DNA from: Nematostella vectensis
Lineage: Eukaryota > Cnidaria > Anthozoa > Actiniaria > Edwardsiidae
DNA: 64,000 nt
NCBI RefSeq assembly: GCF_932526225.1
Contig: NC_064042.1
Location: forward strand, 5,811,001-5,875,000
Direction of reading: 5' to 3'
Position 1 is the stretch's first letter. Each line of letters opens with the position of its first letter. The notes beneath the pieces were generated by a model that searched no databases, was not told where the DNA came from, and worked only from the letters and a program-made list of their open reading frames with translations. Of this stretch, positions 40,248 to 52,200 are shown piece by piece. Made by a program: the position numbers and the translations under genes.

Positions 40248-43200
40248 CTTAATCTTGTGGTTCGCAGAAGCTCACATTGTGGTATTCGTAAACTGTCCGG
40301 TGAAGAAAGATATTTATCGAAACGTGTCTGGTGAGAAAATACGAATAGTGACTTTAGTGGAATCCTCCATATAACATATTCCGATGTCCCGACTCCTCAT
40401 TCAGTCAAACTCTTTAACTAAAATCTTCTTATAACGGATACTTTCTGAAGTCCGAATCCTCATTCTGTCAAAATCTTTAATCAAAACCTTGCTATGATGG
40501 ACACACTTCAAAGTTCCGACTCCTCATTCAGTCAAATTCTATAGACAAAACTTTGTTATAACGGGCACAACGATGCAGCTGATTTTACAATGTTAATGTC
40601 ACGTGACTTTTCACCAAACACTTCCCACCCGTATAGAATGCAATAATGCAGTGAACTGCTTCCAACAGCAGTGAATTCAATCATTTAGCAATTTTCTTTC
40701 TCAGAAAATAAACAGAGCTAGTCACGTGATATTTCTAGGAAATGTCTTTTTAGGTGGACAACGTAAAAGATCAAATGTATGTGAGTCAGTAGTTTGCATA
40801 ACAAGACATATCGGTTACCATGGCATCCTTGATACTCTGTACGTCCAGCCCATGCACAGACGAGAGAGCGATCTGCAACGGCAAACTATCGTGTTGGCAA
40901 TATCTTTTTCTTATCTCAGCCGATCTTCCATTTCGAACTCTTTCAAAGAAAAGCTACAGTAGAATGTTTCTACGCACAACCAGCCGACACTATAACTATC
41001 AGCTGTAAGCTGACAAAGAAAAAAAAATTAAATGGCTGTGCATACATCTAACATATATCTGTACGAGCCTTTGGCTGTTTATGTTCCTTGCAGGCCTAGG
41101 GATTTTATAGAAGGAGGTGCTTTTGAAGTAGAAACCCTTTTGTGTTTGCTTTCGTTTTAGGCCTTTGGATGACCAGAAAGTATGGGGGGGGGGTGTGTGG
41201 GCTTATGTTGTTGTTGAAGGGGGGGGGGGGGGAGAGGAGGTGGGGTACCTGCCCCTTGTGGTACACACCTTTTGTTGTTTGTTCTCCTGATAGGCTGAGT
41301 ACACGTTGCCAAGTCCGGACCTGATCAGAATAAACGAGGCCTGTTCGCTAATGAGCGAGTCAACATGCGCGTCGGTCTGGAGGAAGATGGAAGAAAATTG
41401 GTTAGGCTCGTATTTTCATATTTCTTAGGGTGTGGAATAGATGGACAGATACCGTAGCATTTAGAGGTGCCAATCCGTAAACTAGTACACGCAAGGGTGG
41501 TGTGCGGTTATGTAATACTTGGGAACATGTCGAAGGGTGGCGTGTTTGATGTAATACCTGGGTAGATAGCATATCAAGGCCTCTATCTATAAATGCGTAC
41601 ATGTCGAAGGGTGGCGTGTTTGATGTAATACCTGGGTAGATAGCATTTCAAGGCCTCTATCTATAAATGCGTACATGTCGAAGGGTGGCGTGTTTGATGT
41701 AATACCTGGGTAGATAGCATTTCAAGGCCTCTATCTATAAATGCGTACATGTCGAAGGGTGGCGTGTTTGATGTAATACCTGGGTAGATAGCATTTCAAG
41801 GCCGCTATCTATAAATGCGAACATGTCGAAGGGTGGCGTGTTTGATGTAATACCTGGGTAGATAGCATTTCGAGGCCTCTATCTATAAATGCGTACATGT
41901 CGAAGGGTGGCGTGTTTGATGTAATACCTGGGTAGATAGCATTTCAAGGCCTCTATCTATAAATGCGTACATGTCGAAGGGTGGCGTGTTTGATGTAACA
42001 CCTGGGTCGATAGCATTTCAAGGCCTCTATCTATAAATGCGTACCATGTCGAAGGGTGGCGTGTTTGATGTAATACCTGGGTAGATAGCATTTCAAGGCA
42101 TCTATCTATAAAATTTATAATGCGTACATGTCGAAGGGTGGCGTGCTTGATGAAATACCTGGGTAGATAGCATTTCAAGGCCTCTATCTATAAATGCGTA
42201 CATGTCGAAGGGTGGCGTGTTTGATGAAATACCTGGGTAGATAGCATTTCAAGGTCTCTATCTATAAATGCGTACATGTCGAAGGGTGGCGTGTTTGATG
42301 TAATACCTGGGTGGATAGCATTTCAAGGCCTCTATCTATAAATGCGTACATGTCGAAGGGTGGCGTGTTTAATAAAATACCTGGGCAGATAGCATTTCAA
42401 GGCCTCTATCTATAAATGCGTACATGTCGAAGGGTGGCGTGTTTGATGAAATACCTGGGTAGATAGCATTTCAAGGCCTCTATCTATAAATGCGTACATG
42501 TCGAAGGGTGGCGTGTTTGATGTAATACCTGGGTGGATAGCATTTCAAGGCCTCTATCTATGAATGCGTACATGTCGAAGGGTGGCGTGTTTGATAAAAT
42601 ACCTGGGTAGATAGCATTTCAAGGCCTCTATCTATAAATGCGTTCATGTCGAAGGGTGGCGTGTTTGATGTAATACCTGGGTAGATAGCATTTCAAGGCC
42701 TCTATCTATAAATGCGTACATGTCGAAGGGTGGCGTGTTTGATGAAATACCTGGGTAGATAGCATTTCAAGGCCTCTATCTATAAATGCGTACATGTCGA
42801 AGGGTGGCGTGTATGATGAAATACCTGGGTAGATAGCATTTCAAGGCCTCTATCTATAAATTCGTACATGTCGAAGGGTGGCGTGTTTGATGTAATACCT
42901 GGGTAGATAGCATTTCAAGGCCTCTATCTATAAATGCGTACATGTCGAAGGGTGGCGTGTTTGATGTAATACCTGGGTAGATAGCATTTCAAGGCCTCTA
43001 TCTATAAATGCGTACATGTCGAAGGGTGGCGTGCTTGATGTAATACCTGGGTAGATAGCGTTTCAAGGCCTCTATCTATAAATGCGTACATGTCGAAGGG
43101 TGGCGTGTTTGATGAAATACCTGGGTAGATAGCATTTCTGGCCTCTATCTATAAATGCGTACATGTCGAAGGGTGGCGTGTTTGATGTAATACTTGGGTA

Positions 43201-46200
43201 GATAGAATTTCAAGGCCTCTATAAATGCGTACATGTCGAAGGGTGGCGTGTTTGATGTAATACCTGGGTGGATAGAATTTCAAGGCCTCTATCTATAAAT
43301 GCGTACATGTCGAAGGGTGGCGTGTTTGATGAAATACCTGGGTAGATAGCATTTCAAGGCCTCTATCTATAAATGCGTACATGTCGAAGGGTGGCGTGTT
43401 TGATGTAATACCTGGGTAGATAGCATTTCAAGGCCGCTATCTATAAATGCGAACATGTCGAAGGGTGGCGTGTTTGATGTAATACCTGGGTAGATAGCAT
43501 TTCAAGGCCTCTATCTATAAATGCGTACATGTCGAAGGGTGGCGTGTTTGATGTAATACCTGGGTAGATAGCATTTCAAGGCCTCTATCTATAAATGCGT
43601 ACATGTCGAAGGGTGGCGTGTTTGATGAAATACCTGGGTAGATAGCATTTCAAGGCCTCTATCTATAAATGCGTACATGTCGAAGGGTGGCGTGTATGAT
43701 GAAATACCTGGGTAGATAGCATTTCAAGGCCTCTATCTATAAATTCGTACATGTCGAAGGGTGGCGTGTTTGATGTAATACCTGGGTAGATAGCGTTTCA
43801 AGGCCTCTATCTATAAATGCGTAATTGTCGAAGGGTGGCGTGTTTGATGTAATACCTGGGTAGATAGCATTTCAAGGCCTCTATCTATAAATGCGTACAT
43901 GTCGAAGGGTGGCGTGTTTGATGTAATACCTGGGTAGATAGCATTTCAAGGCCTCTATCTATAAATGCGTACATGTCGAAGGGTGACGTGTTTGATGAAA
44001 TACCTGGGTAGATAGCATTTCAAGGCCTCTATCTATAAATGCGTTCATGTCGAAGGGTGGCGTGTTTGATGTAATACCTGGGTAGATAGCATTTCAAGGC
44101 AGCTATCTATAAATGCGTACATGTCGAAGGGTGGCGTGTTTGATGTAATAATTGGGTAGATAGAATTTCAAGGCCTCTATAAATGCGTACATGTCGGAGG
44201 GTGGCGTGATTGATGTAATACCTGGGTAGATAGCATTTCAAGGCCTCTATCTATAAGTGCGTACATGTCGAAGGGTGGCGTGTTTGATGTAATACCTGGG
44301 TAGATAGCATTTCAAGGCCTCTATCTATAAATGCGTACATGTCGAAGGGGCGTGTTTGATGTAATACCTGGGTAGATAGCATTTCAAGGCCTCTATCTAT
44401 AAATGCGTACATGTCGAAGGGTGGCGTGCTTGATGTAATACCTGGGTAGATAGCGTTTCAAGGCCTCTATCTATAAATGCGTACATGTCGAAGGGTGGCG
44501 TGTTTGATGTAATACCTGGGTAGATAGCATTTCAAGGCCTCTATCTATAAATGCGTACATGTCGAAGGGTGGCGTGTTTGATGAAATACCTGTGTAGATA
44601 GCATTTCAAGGCCTCTATCTATAAATGCGTACATGTCGAAGGGTGGCGTGCTTGATGTAATACCTGGGTAGATAGCATTTCAAGGCCTCTATCTATAAAT
44701 GCGTACATGTCGAAGGGTGGCGTGTTTGATGTAATACCTGGGTAGATAGCATTTCAAGGCCTCTATCTATAAATGAGTACATGTCGAAGAGTGGCGTGTT
44801 TGATGTAATACCTGGGTAGATAGCATTTCAAGGCCTCTATCTATAAATGCGTAAATGTCGAAGGGGAGTGTTTGATGTAATACCTGGGTAGATAGCATTT
44901 CAAGGCCGCTATCTATAAATGCGTACATGTCGAAGGGTGGCTTGTTTGATGTAATACCTGGGTAGATAGAATTTCAAGGCCTCTATCTATAAATGCGTAC
45001 ACGTCGAAGGGTGGCGTGTTTGATGTAATACCTGGGTAGATAGCATTTCAAGGCCTCTATTCTATAAATGCGTACATGTCGAAGGGGCGTGTTTGATGTA
45101 ATACCTGGGTAGAAAGAATTTCAAGGCCTCTATCTATAAATGCGTACATGTCGAAGGGTGGCGTGTTTGATGTAATACCTGGGTAGATAGCATTTCAAGG
45201 CCTATATCTATAAATGCGTACATGTCGAAGGGTGGCGTGTTTGATGTAATACCTGGGTAGATAGCATTTCAAGGCCTCTATCTATAAATGCGTACATGTC
45301 GAAGGGTGGCGTGTTTGATGAAATACCTGGGTAGATAGCATTTTAAGGCCTCTATCTATAAATGCGTACATGTCGAAGGGTGGCGTGTTTGATGAAATAC
45401 CTGGGTAGATAGCATTTCAAGGCCGCTATCTATAAATGCGTACATGTCGAAGGGTGGCGTGTTTGATGTAATACCTGGGTAGATAGCATTTCAAGGCCTC
45501 TATCTATAAATGCGTACATGTCGAAGGGTGGCGTGCTTGATGTAATACCTGGGTAGATAGCGTTTCAAGGCCTCTATCTATAAATGCGTACATGTCGAGG
45601 GGTGGCGTGTTTGATGTAATACCTGGGTAGATAGCATTTCAAGGCCTCTATCTATAAATGCGTACATGTCGAAGGGTGGCGTGTTTGATGAAATACCTGG
45701 GTAGATAGCATTTCAAGGCCTCTATCTATAAATGCGTACATGTCGAAGGGTGGCGTGCTTGATGTAATACCTGGGTAGATAGCATTTCAAGGCCTCTATC
45801 TATAAATGCGTACATGTCGAAGGGGCGTGTTTGATGTAATACCTGGGTAGATAGCATTTCAAGGCCGCTATCTATAAATGCGTACATGTCGAAGGGTGGC
45901 TTGTTTGATGTAATACCTGGGTAGATAGAATTTCAAGGCCTCTATCTATAAATGCGTACATGTCGAAGGGTGGCGTGTTTGATGTAATACCTGGGCAGAT
46001 AGCATTTCAAGGCCTCTATCTATAAATGCGTACATGTCGAAGGGGCGTGTTTGATGTAATACCTGGGTAGAAAGAATTTCAAGGCCTCTATCTATAAATG
46101 CGTACATGTCGAAGGGTGGCGTGTTTGATGTAATACCTGGGTAGATAGCATTTCAAGGCCTCTATCTATAAATGCGTACATGTCGAAGGGTGGCGTGTTT

Positions 46201-49200
46201 GATGTAATACCTGGGTAGATAGCATTTCAAGGCCTCTATCTATAAATGCGTACATGTCGAAGGGTGGCGTGTTTGATGTAATACCTGGGTAGATAGCATT
46301 TCAAGGCCTCTATCTATAAATGCGTACATGTCGAAGGGTGGCGTGTTTGATGAAATACCTGGGTAGATAGCATTTTAAGGCCTCTATCTATAAATGCGTA
46401 CATGTCGAAGGGTGGCGTGTTTGATGAAATACCTGGGTAGATAGCATTTCAAGGCCGCTATCTATAAATGCGTACATGTCGAAGGGTGGCGTGTTTGATG
46501 TAATACCTGGGTAGATAGAATTTCAAGGCCTCTATCTATAAATGCGTACATTACGAAGGGTGGCGTGTTTGATGAAATACCTGGGCAGATAGCATTTCGA
46601 GGTGCGTATCTGTAAACTCATACACGGCAAGGGTTGTGTGCATCTGATGGATACAGTTGATCATGTATGCTGCCATGTCGGGAACGTTTAGATGGCTCGC
46701 GGAGAGGACACACATCTGTAGTGCAGGGTCAATAATGCATGAGATTATCTGAAAAACGACAAATCTTGTGCTTAACAATAAGAAAGAATTAAAGATATTT
46801 TCGATCCCTGCCATGGAACACAACTCAATGAGTGTGTAACAGACACCACAGGGCGCCCACCAAGTTTTTTATGCAGTTATCTTTTTTTTCCTCCGAGAGA
46901 TGTCTCTAGAGTTAAATGGTGGCATTTGTAGACTGTTATGCTTTTGTTGGATAATCCTAGCTCCTGTCATTTCCATATTACACTTTCATACCCACGCTTG
47001 GTACCTTTCCGCTTCTTTTTGTAAGATTACAAAAGATGACTATTGGTGCACAGCGCTCGAAGGTAGCATGTGCAAATGCTTGAATGTACAATAAGACACA
47101 ATGGATGCTGGGAAGTAACCAATCCAGTCATCTTGCCCTTATTAACTCCAGAATGTCCACAGTCCATTCCAGTTTGAGAGTGGCCTGATAGCTCAGTGGT
47201 ACCGGCTTTGTCTCTCAAGCAAGAGGACCAAAGTTTTAACCCAGGTTAGGTCAATTTGGATTTTTCTAAGTTGTAAAAAACCTGGCTCTCACATTGGGGA
47301 CTGTGAATCCCTCCTCTAGCCCACAGTTAGCTATCACAAGATAAACCCATTGCCACATTATATATACACATTATATATACACATTATATATACACATTAT
47401 ATATACACATTATATATACACATTATATATACACATTATATATACACATTATATATACACATTATATATACACATTATATATACACATTATATATACACA
47501 TTATATATACACATTATATATACTAACCCTGCTATAGTCGGCCTGCCTCGCATCTAGCGGGACCACAGATGCGTCATGGGATGTGAGCACTGCCCGAAGT
47601 AGGTTTAATGTGTCTTTAAGCGACTCTGTTGGTCCTAGGTCTGGGGGAGGGAGCTCAATCTGAAATAAATACAAATTAATAAAAAAAATGAATAACTGCT
47701 GAACACATCGGGGTTTGGAGCCAAACCTTGCAAGCTTTGTTGCCTGTAATTTAAATTTTATTCGGCTAGTTCACAGTTAATAACAGTTTCCCATTACAAA
47801 ATTACTTTCAAGTGTTTAGAGACACTTTAAGTGTGGCTCATTTGCCTCCTCTTCTGTACCTCTGTCCCCTCCACGGTACCTTTTCAAGTAACTTGCTGGC
47901 GTGACAGTTAAGACTGTTAAAGAACATCTTCAGTGCAAGTTCATTCATCTCTTGCACAGTGACAATAATGACAGCGTCCTCGCCTAGGATACTCCTTTGA
48001 AGGTAACACAAAATACCATGGAGTAAGAATTGGGCTACCATTCACACAATACACAAACCATTAAAGCCGCATTGTCACCAGTATACTTCCGGTCGAGTAC
48101 GTAACAATATCCGATGATTTTTAACGGAAAACGCGAAAAATATTTCAAAATATTGAAAGCAGTGTGTTTATTGGAAGTTTCTTTGAGGATCTGATTGATA
48201 ATTTAGAGCGGATGGCCTGTTTAATATCTCGGATTTTAATAGATTCTTTTGTCTTTTAACGGTCGAGGTTTCCGTCGTACCTCCGGAAGTAAACTGGTGA
48301 CAATGCAGCTTTAAGTGGAGAAGGAAGAAATGGAATGGCGAGATTTAGCACCCGAATACAGTATAGAACAAAATTAATTTATCCCAATCTCTCAATCCTA
48401 CAACAAACAAAGTTGCACCATAGCACTTGAACCAAATTTATCAATCCTATGACGTACCCTATAGTGGTCCCATAGAACTTCAGCACATTTGCCAGACTAA
48501 AGAGCATAACAGCACCAGGCTCCGACACAATCACTTGCTCCACACGGACCTAAAAACACAGGTATTCATTTGATCAACTGTTACTGAACATATACATATG
48601 GTGGCAGTGGCAAAAGCAGCCCTGTGGGGGGGGGAGGGGTCGGGTGGGACTTGTCCTATTCCTTAGAGAATTTATGGTCAATACTTTTAAAAGCCATCAT
48701 GCATGTTGATTGGCCAATCAAAGTGACAATTTGTTTGTTTTCATTACAATCCCTTGGGTTCTAATCTATAGACCTTTTGCTTTTAGCGGCAAATGCCTTT
48801 GACCACACCCGTTTTGCTATTCCTTAGGGCTAAAATTTAAAAGCTCCTATCCTGAAGTGTGATCAGAAAACACCTTTATCTGACTTATTTCAAGAGATCC
48901 TATATGTGTGATCTGTACATACCTTGAAGGGTCGACTTATTCCCTCTGTGATATGACTCAGCACTTCCCGTTCACTCTCCTGTCCAGCTGATACAAACAA
49001 GCACAACTGAAATTTCAGAGTTGTAAAATCCTGGAAAATAAAAACCTTACAAAAACAGGTGTTTTCACTTCCTTTGGAATTATAGCTTAAATCAAGACCA
49101 AATGGAGTTTGAAAACTACTTGTGCACTGGTCATATGTGTTTGATTTACCAGGGGAGATACCACTTGCAAAAAGTCTGCTTTACCCACCCCCTGGTAGTT

Positions 49201-52200
49201 TAAATGCAGAAAGCCACATCAGCTCTGTTTCTTTCTTTTATTCCTCCGTTACCTTTACTCAAAATTTGCCAAGAGCCTCTGGTTTCCAGGGTATATGTGC
49301 TCTCTTGCCTAAACTTTAAAAAAAGGGAATGCAGTGGGTATCAGACTTACATGAAGTATTCTTCAGAAGACTGTGAAGCAACTCCTTATCTGAGGCTATT
49401 GCTTGATGTAGCCATGCAAGCATATCACCTACATATCTGACAGAGAAGAAAAAAAGCACTTAATATTGGGCCTTTCTTGCATGGTTTACCTAAATAACTC
49501 TAGGTATTTGACAGATAAGAGCTAGGACCAGGATCAGGTGCCTTTGACGATTTCTCTTGAATGACATGGGACGCAGATAAGTGTACCCCGAATTTACGAA
49601 AATATGAAGAATCCAGCAGGAGGGCGCTGGAACAAAAACAAATCCCATTGCCCTCCAATTACCTCAAGAATTATAAGTTTGTTACTCAGGAGCTTTTTAT
49701 AACAAAAATCCTTGCACAGCCCCAAGAGTCAATAAAAACAACTTCAAAGCAAAAACTGTGACCATATCTTGCTGTAAGAAATAGATCCCTATTACTTATA
49801 GGGATCTATAAGTATAAAAATAGATCCCACCTGAGATAATCCCCCTACACTAACTAGTCTACCTGATTGGGTCATGGGAATGTAGTTCAATTGGACGAGG
49901 AGTCCCCCCTGGACCTGGAAGGGAAAAATGATTAAAAAATAATAATTAATCATTGTCATAGTAAAAGAGAAAGGGCTGATGGTCAAAACATCAGAGGAAC
50001 TATTCTGTTTTCGTAGAGGCCTAAAACACACCATGTCAACCTTGTGTTGATTTATTTAAAATACCAAGGGATGGCGTATGAGCCGCTGCTACCCAGCCCA
50101 GTGCTGAGTGCCTAAGATGGCATTGTATAAAATGATTTAATGGAAAAAAAATCTATACCAGAGACACACAAGATAGTTGTACCATAGAACTTTTGTAGTG
50201 GAAATGTTAATTTGATAAAGGAATCAAAGGTGTTTCTGTGAGGTCTCCTTACAAGCCCTAGAATAGAGTACTGTCTTACCACCCCTAGTAAGGGCATCAA
50301 TGAAGCAGCGTACAACAGCAGTGCGACGTGCAGTCCCATACTCATCTAAACAATACCTGAGACAGTAAAAGCAAATACTTTCTAAAAGACTATTGACTTA
50401 GTTTCCTACAAAATGGTGTGTAAAAGGACAGGAAATGACACAAAAAGCAAAGAATAAGGTCTTAGGATTATGGAATGCTGTCTTTATCAATCATGTAACA
50501 AACAGCAAAAATTATTGGCTTGGAACTTTATTAAAAAGACTGTTGCCATTATAATGGTGTGTAGAAAGAAAATATTTTTTTTACTATACTTGAATAAGAC
50601 TGGTCGGTCTTCTAGGCATGCCATAGCCTTGGTAAGAGTTGGAGATATATCTGGCAAATCTGACGTCAAACCTCTACACTCATCTGAAACAGACCCCAAG
50701 AATTGATATCAAAAACAGTTGGGTCAGTGAACACACTTGCAAGGTGGGAAAAGAAAGCACTTGTGTCACTGCAAAAGGTGGATGTGTAGTAAACAAATCT
50801 GAAGTGAAAGCTAGCTTACCTTGGGTCCATCTGTACAGCCTTTCATAGCTAGCTTACCTTGGGTCCATCTGTACAGCCTTTCATAGCTAGCTTCCATGTG
50901 CAGTGCCATAGACTCCATGATTTCTAGCCTGTGAAAAGAACTCTTGCTTATCATGTATGGGTCAGAGTGGGTCATAGTCACACAGAGTTTTCGTGAGAGG
51001 CGCTGTACCTAACTATCATGATTGTGATCTTACCCTGCTGTTTGTTGCTTTGTTCTGAGAAGAGCCTTACAGTCTTGATGAATCTCCCGTACTCTTGCAA
51101 GAGCTTGAAAAAACTCCTGATGAAAAGTTAAAAATATTAGATGCTACCGACAGTTATAGACATACAAAACAGACAAATGTACAGAAGGGCGGACGGACGG
51201 ATGGACGGACGAATGAACAGACAGACAGACAGGTGGATGGCCAGACAGACAGACAGGTGGATGGCCAAAAAGACAGGAGGGCAGATGAGACGAACAGACA
51301 GCCACAAAGAAAGACAGATTGACGGACGGACAGACAGACAGACCTCAGTCACTGGTGTATTCCTAGCCCCTCTTAATGCCTCCACCTCTTCTTGCTTTAG
51401 TTGGAATCTTGATAAGAATGCATCAGCAACTTTCTCCATCATCTGGATTTTCTGGCTGCAAAGAAATTTTAGTAATTATGTCAACTGTACAAATATTTTA
51501 CATAAAGCCTGCTTGAAACTAACTTTAGAGAAACTGTGTTACCTTTCAGCTTGTAGCTTTGTGGTCTTGCTTATCAAATCAGAAGTTTGGCCCCGAGCAG
51601 ACTATAAGTAAATATATTTATGAATATAACATTACCAACTGCACAATACATTACATCTTAATTATCTTTGGACAATGTACATACAGTGGTTTACGATCAC
51701 AACTATGTGGGTATTTTGATTGGGGGGGGGGGGGGGGGGTATAAATCTACATTAAACTCATATTTCTAGCCTGAGATGAAAAGTTTGTAATGTCTATTTT
51801 TGTGTGTTACAATATATGTATCCTCTTCCTTGTAAGTTGATTAAGTCATATCCCAGGATGTAGCCTTCCCCATATCTCAGGATTAAGCCTCCCCCATATC
51901 CCAGGATGTAGCCTTCCCCATATCCAAGAATGAAGCCTCCCCCATATCCCAGTATGTAGCCTCCCCGATATCCCAGGATGTAGCCTCCCCCATATCCAAG
52001 GATGAAGCCTCCCCCATATCCAAGGATGTAGCCTTCCCCATATCCCAGTATGTAGCCTCCCCGATATCCCAGGATGTAGCCTCCCCCATATCCAAGGATG
52101 AAGCCTCCCCCATATCCAAAGATGAAGCCTCCCCAATATCTCAGGATGTAGCCTCCCCCATATCCAAGGATGAAGCCTCCCCCATATCTCAGGATGTAGC

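Noticed and set aside
41402-46580. CRISPR-like array
   Set aside because: Units are contiguous with no spacers, the locus is a eukaryotic intron, and the unit derives from the adjacent exon.
48961-49040. Longer version of COG6 exon 12 starting at an upstream acceptor
   Set aside because: The upstream AG sites give a stop or the wrong phase; only the acceptor before 48987 keeps the frame and aligns with the family.
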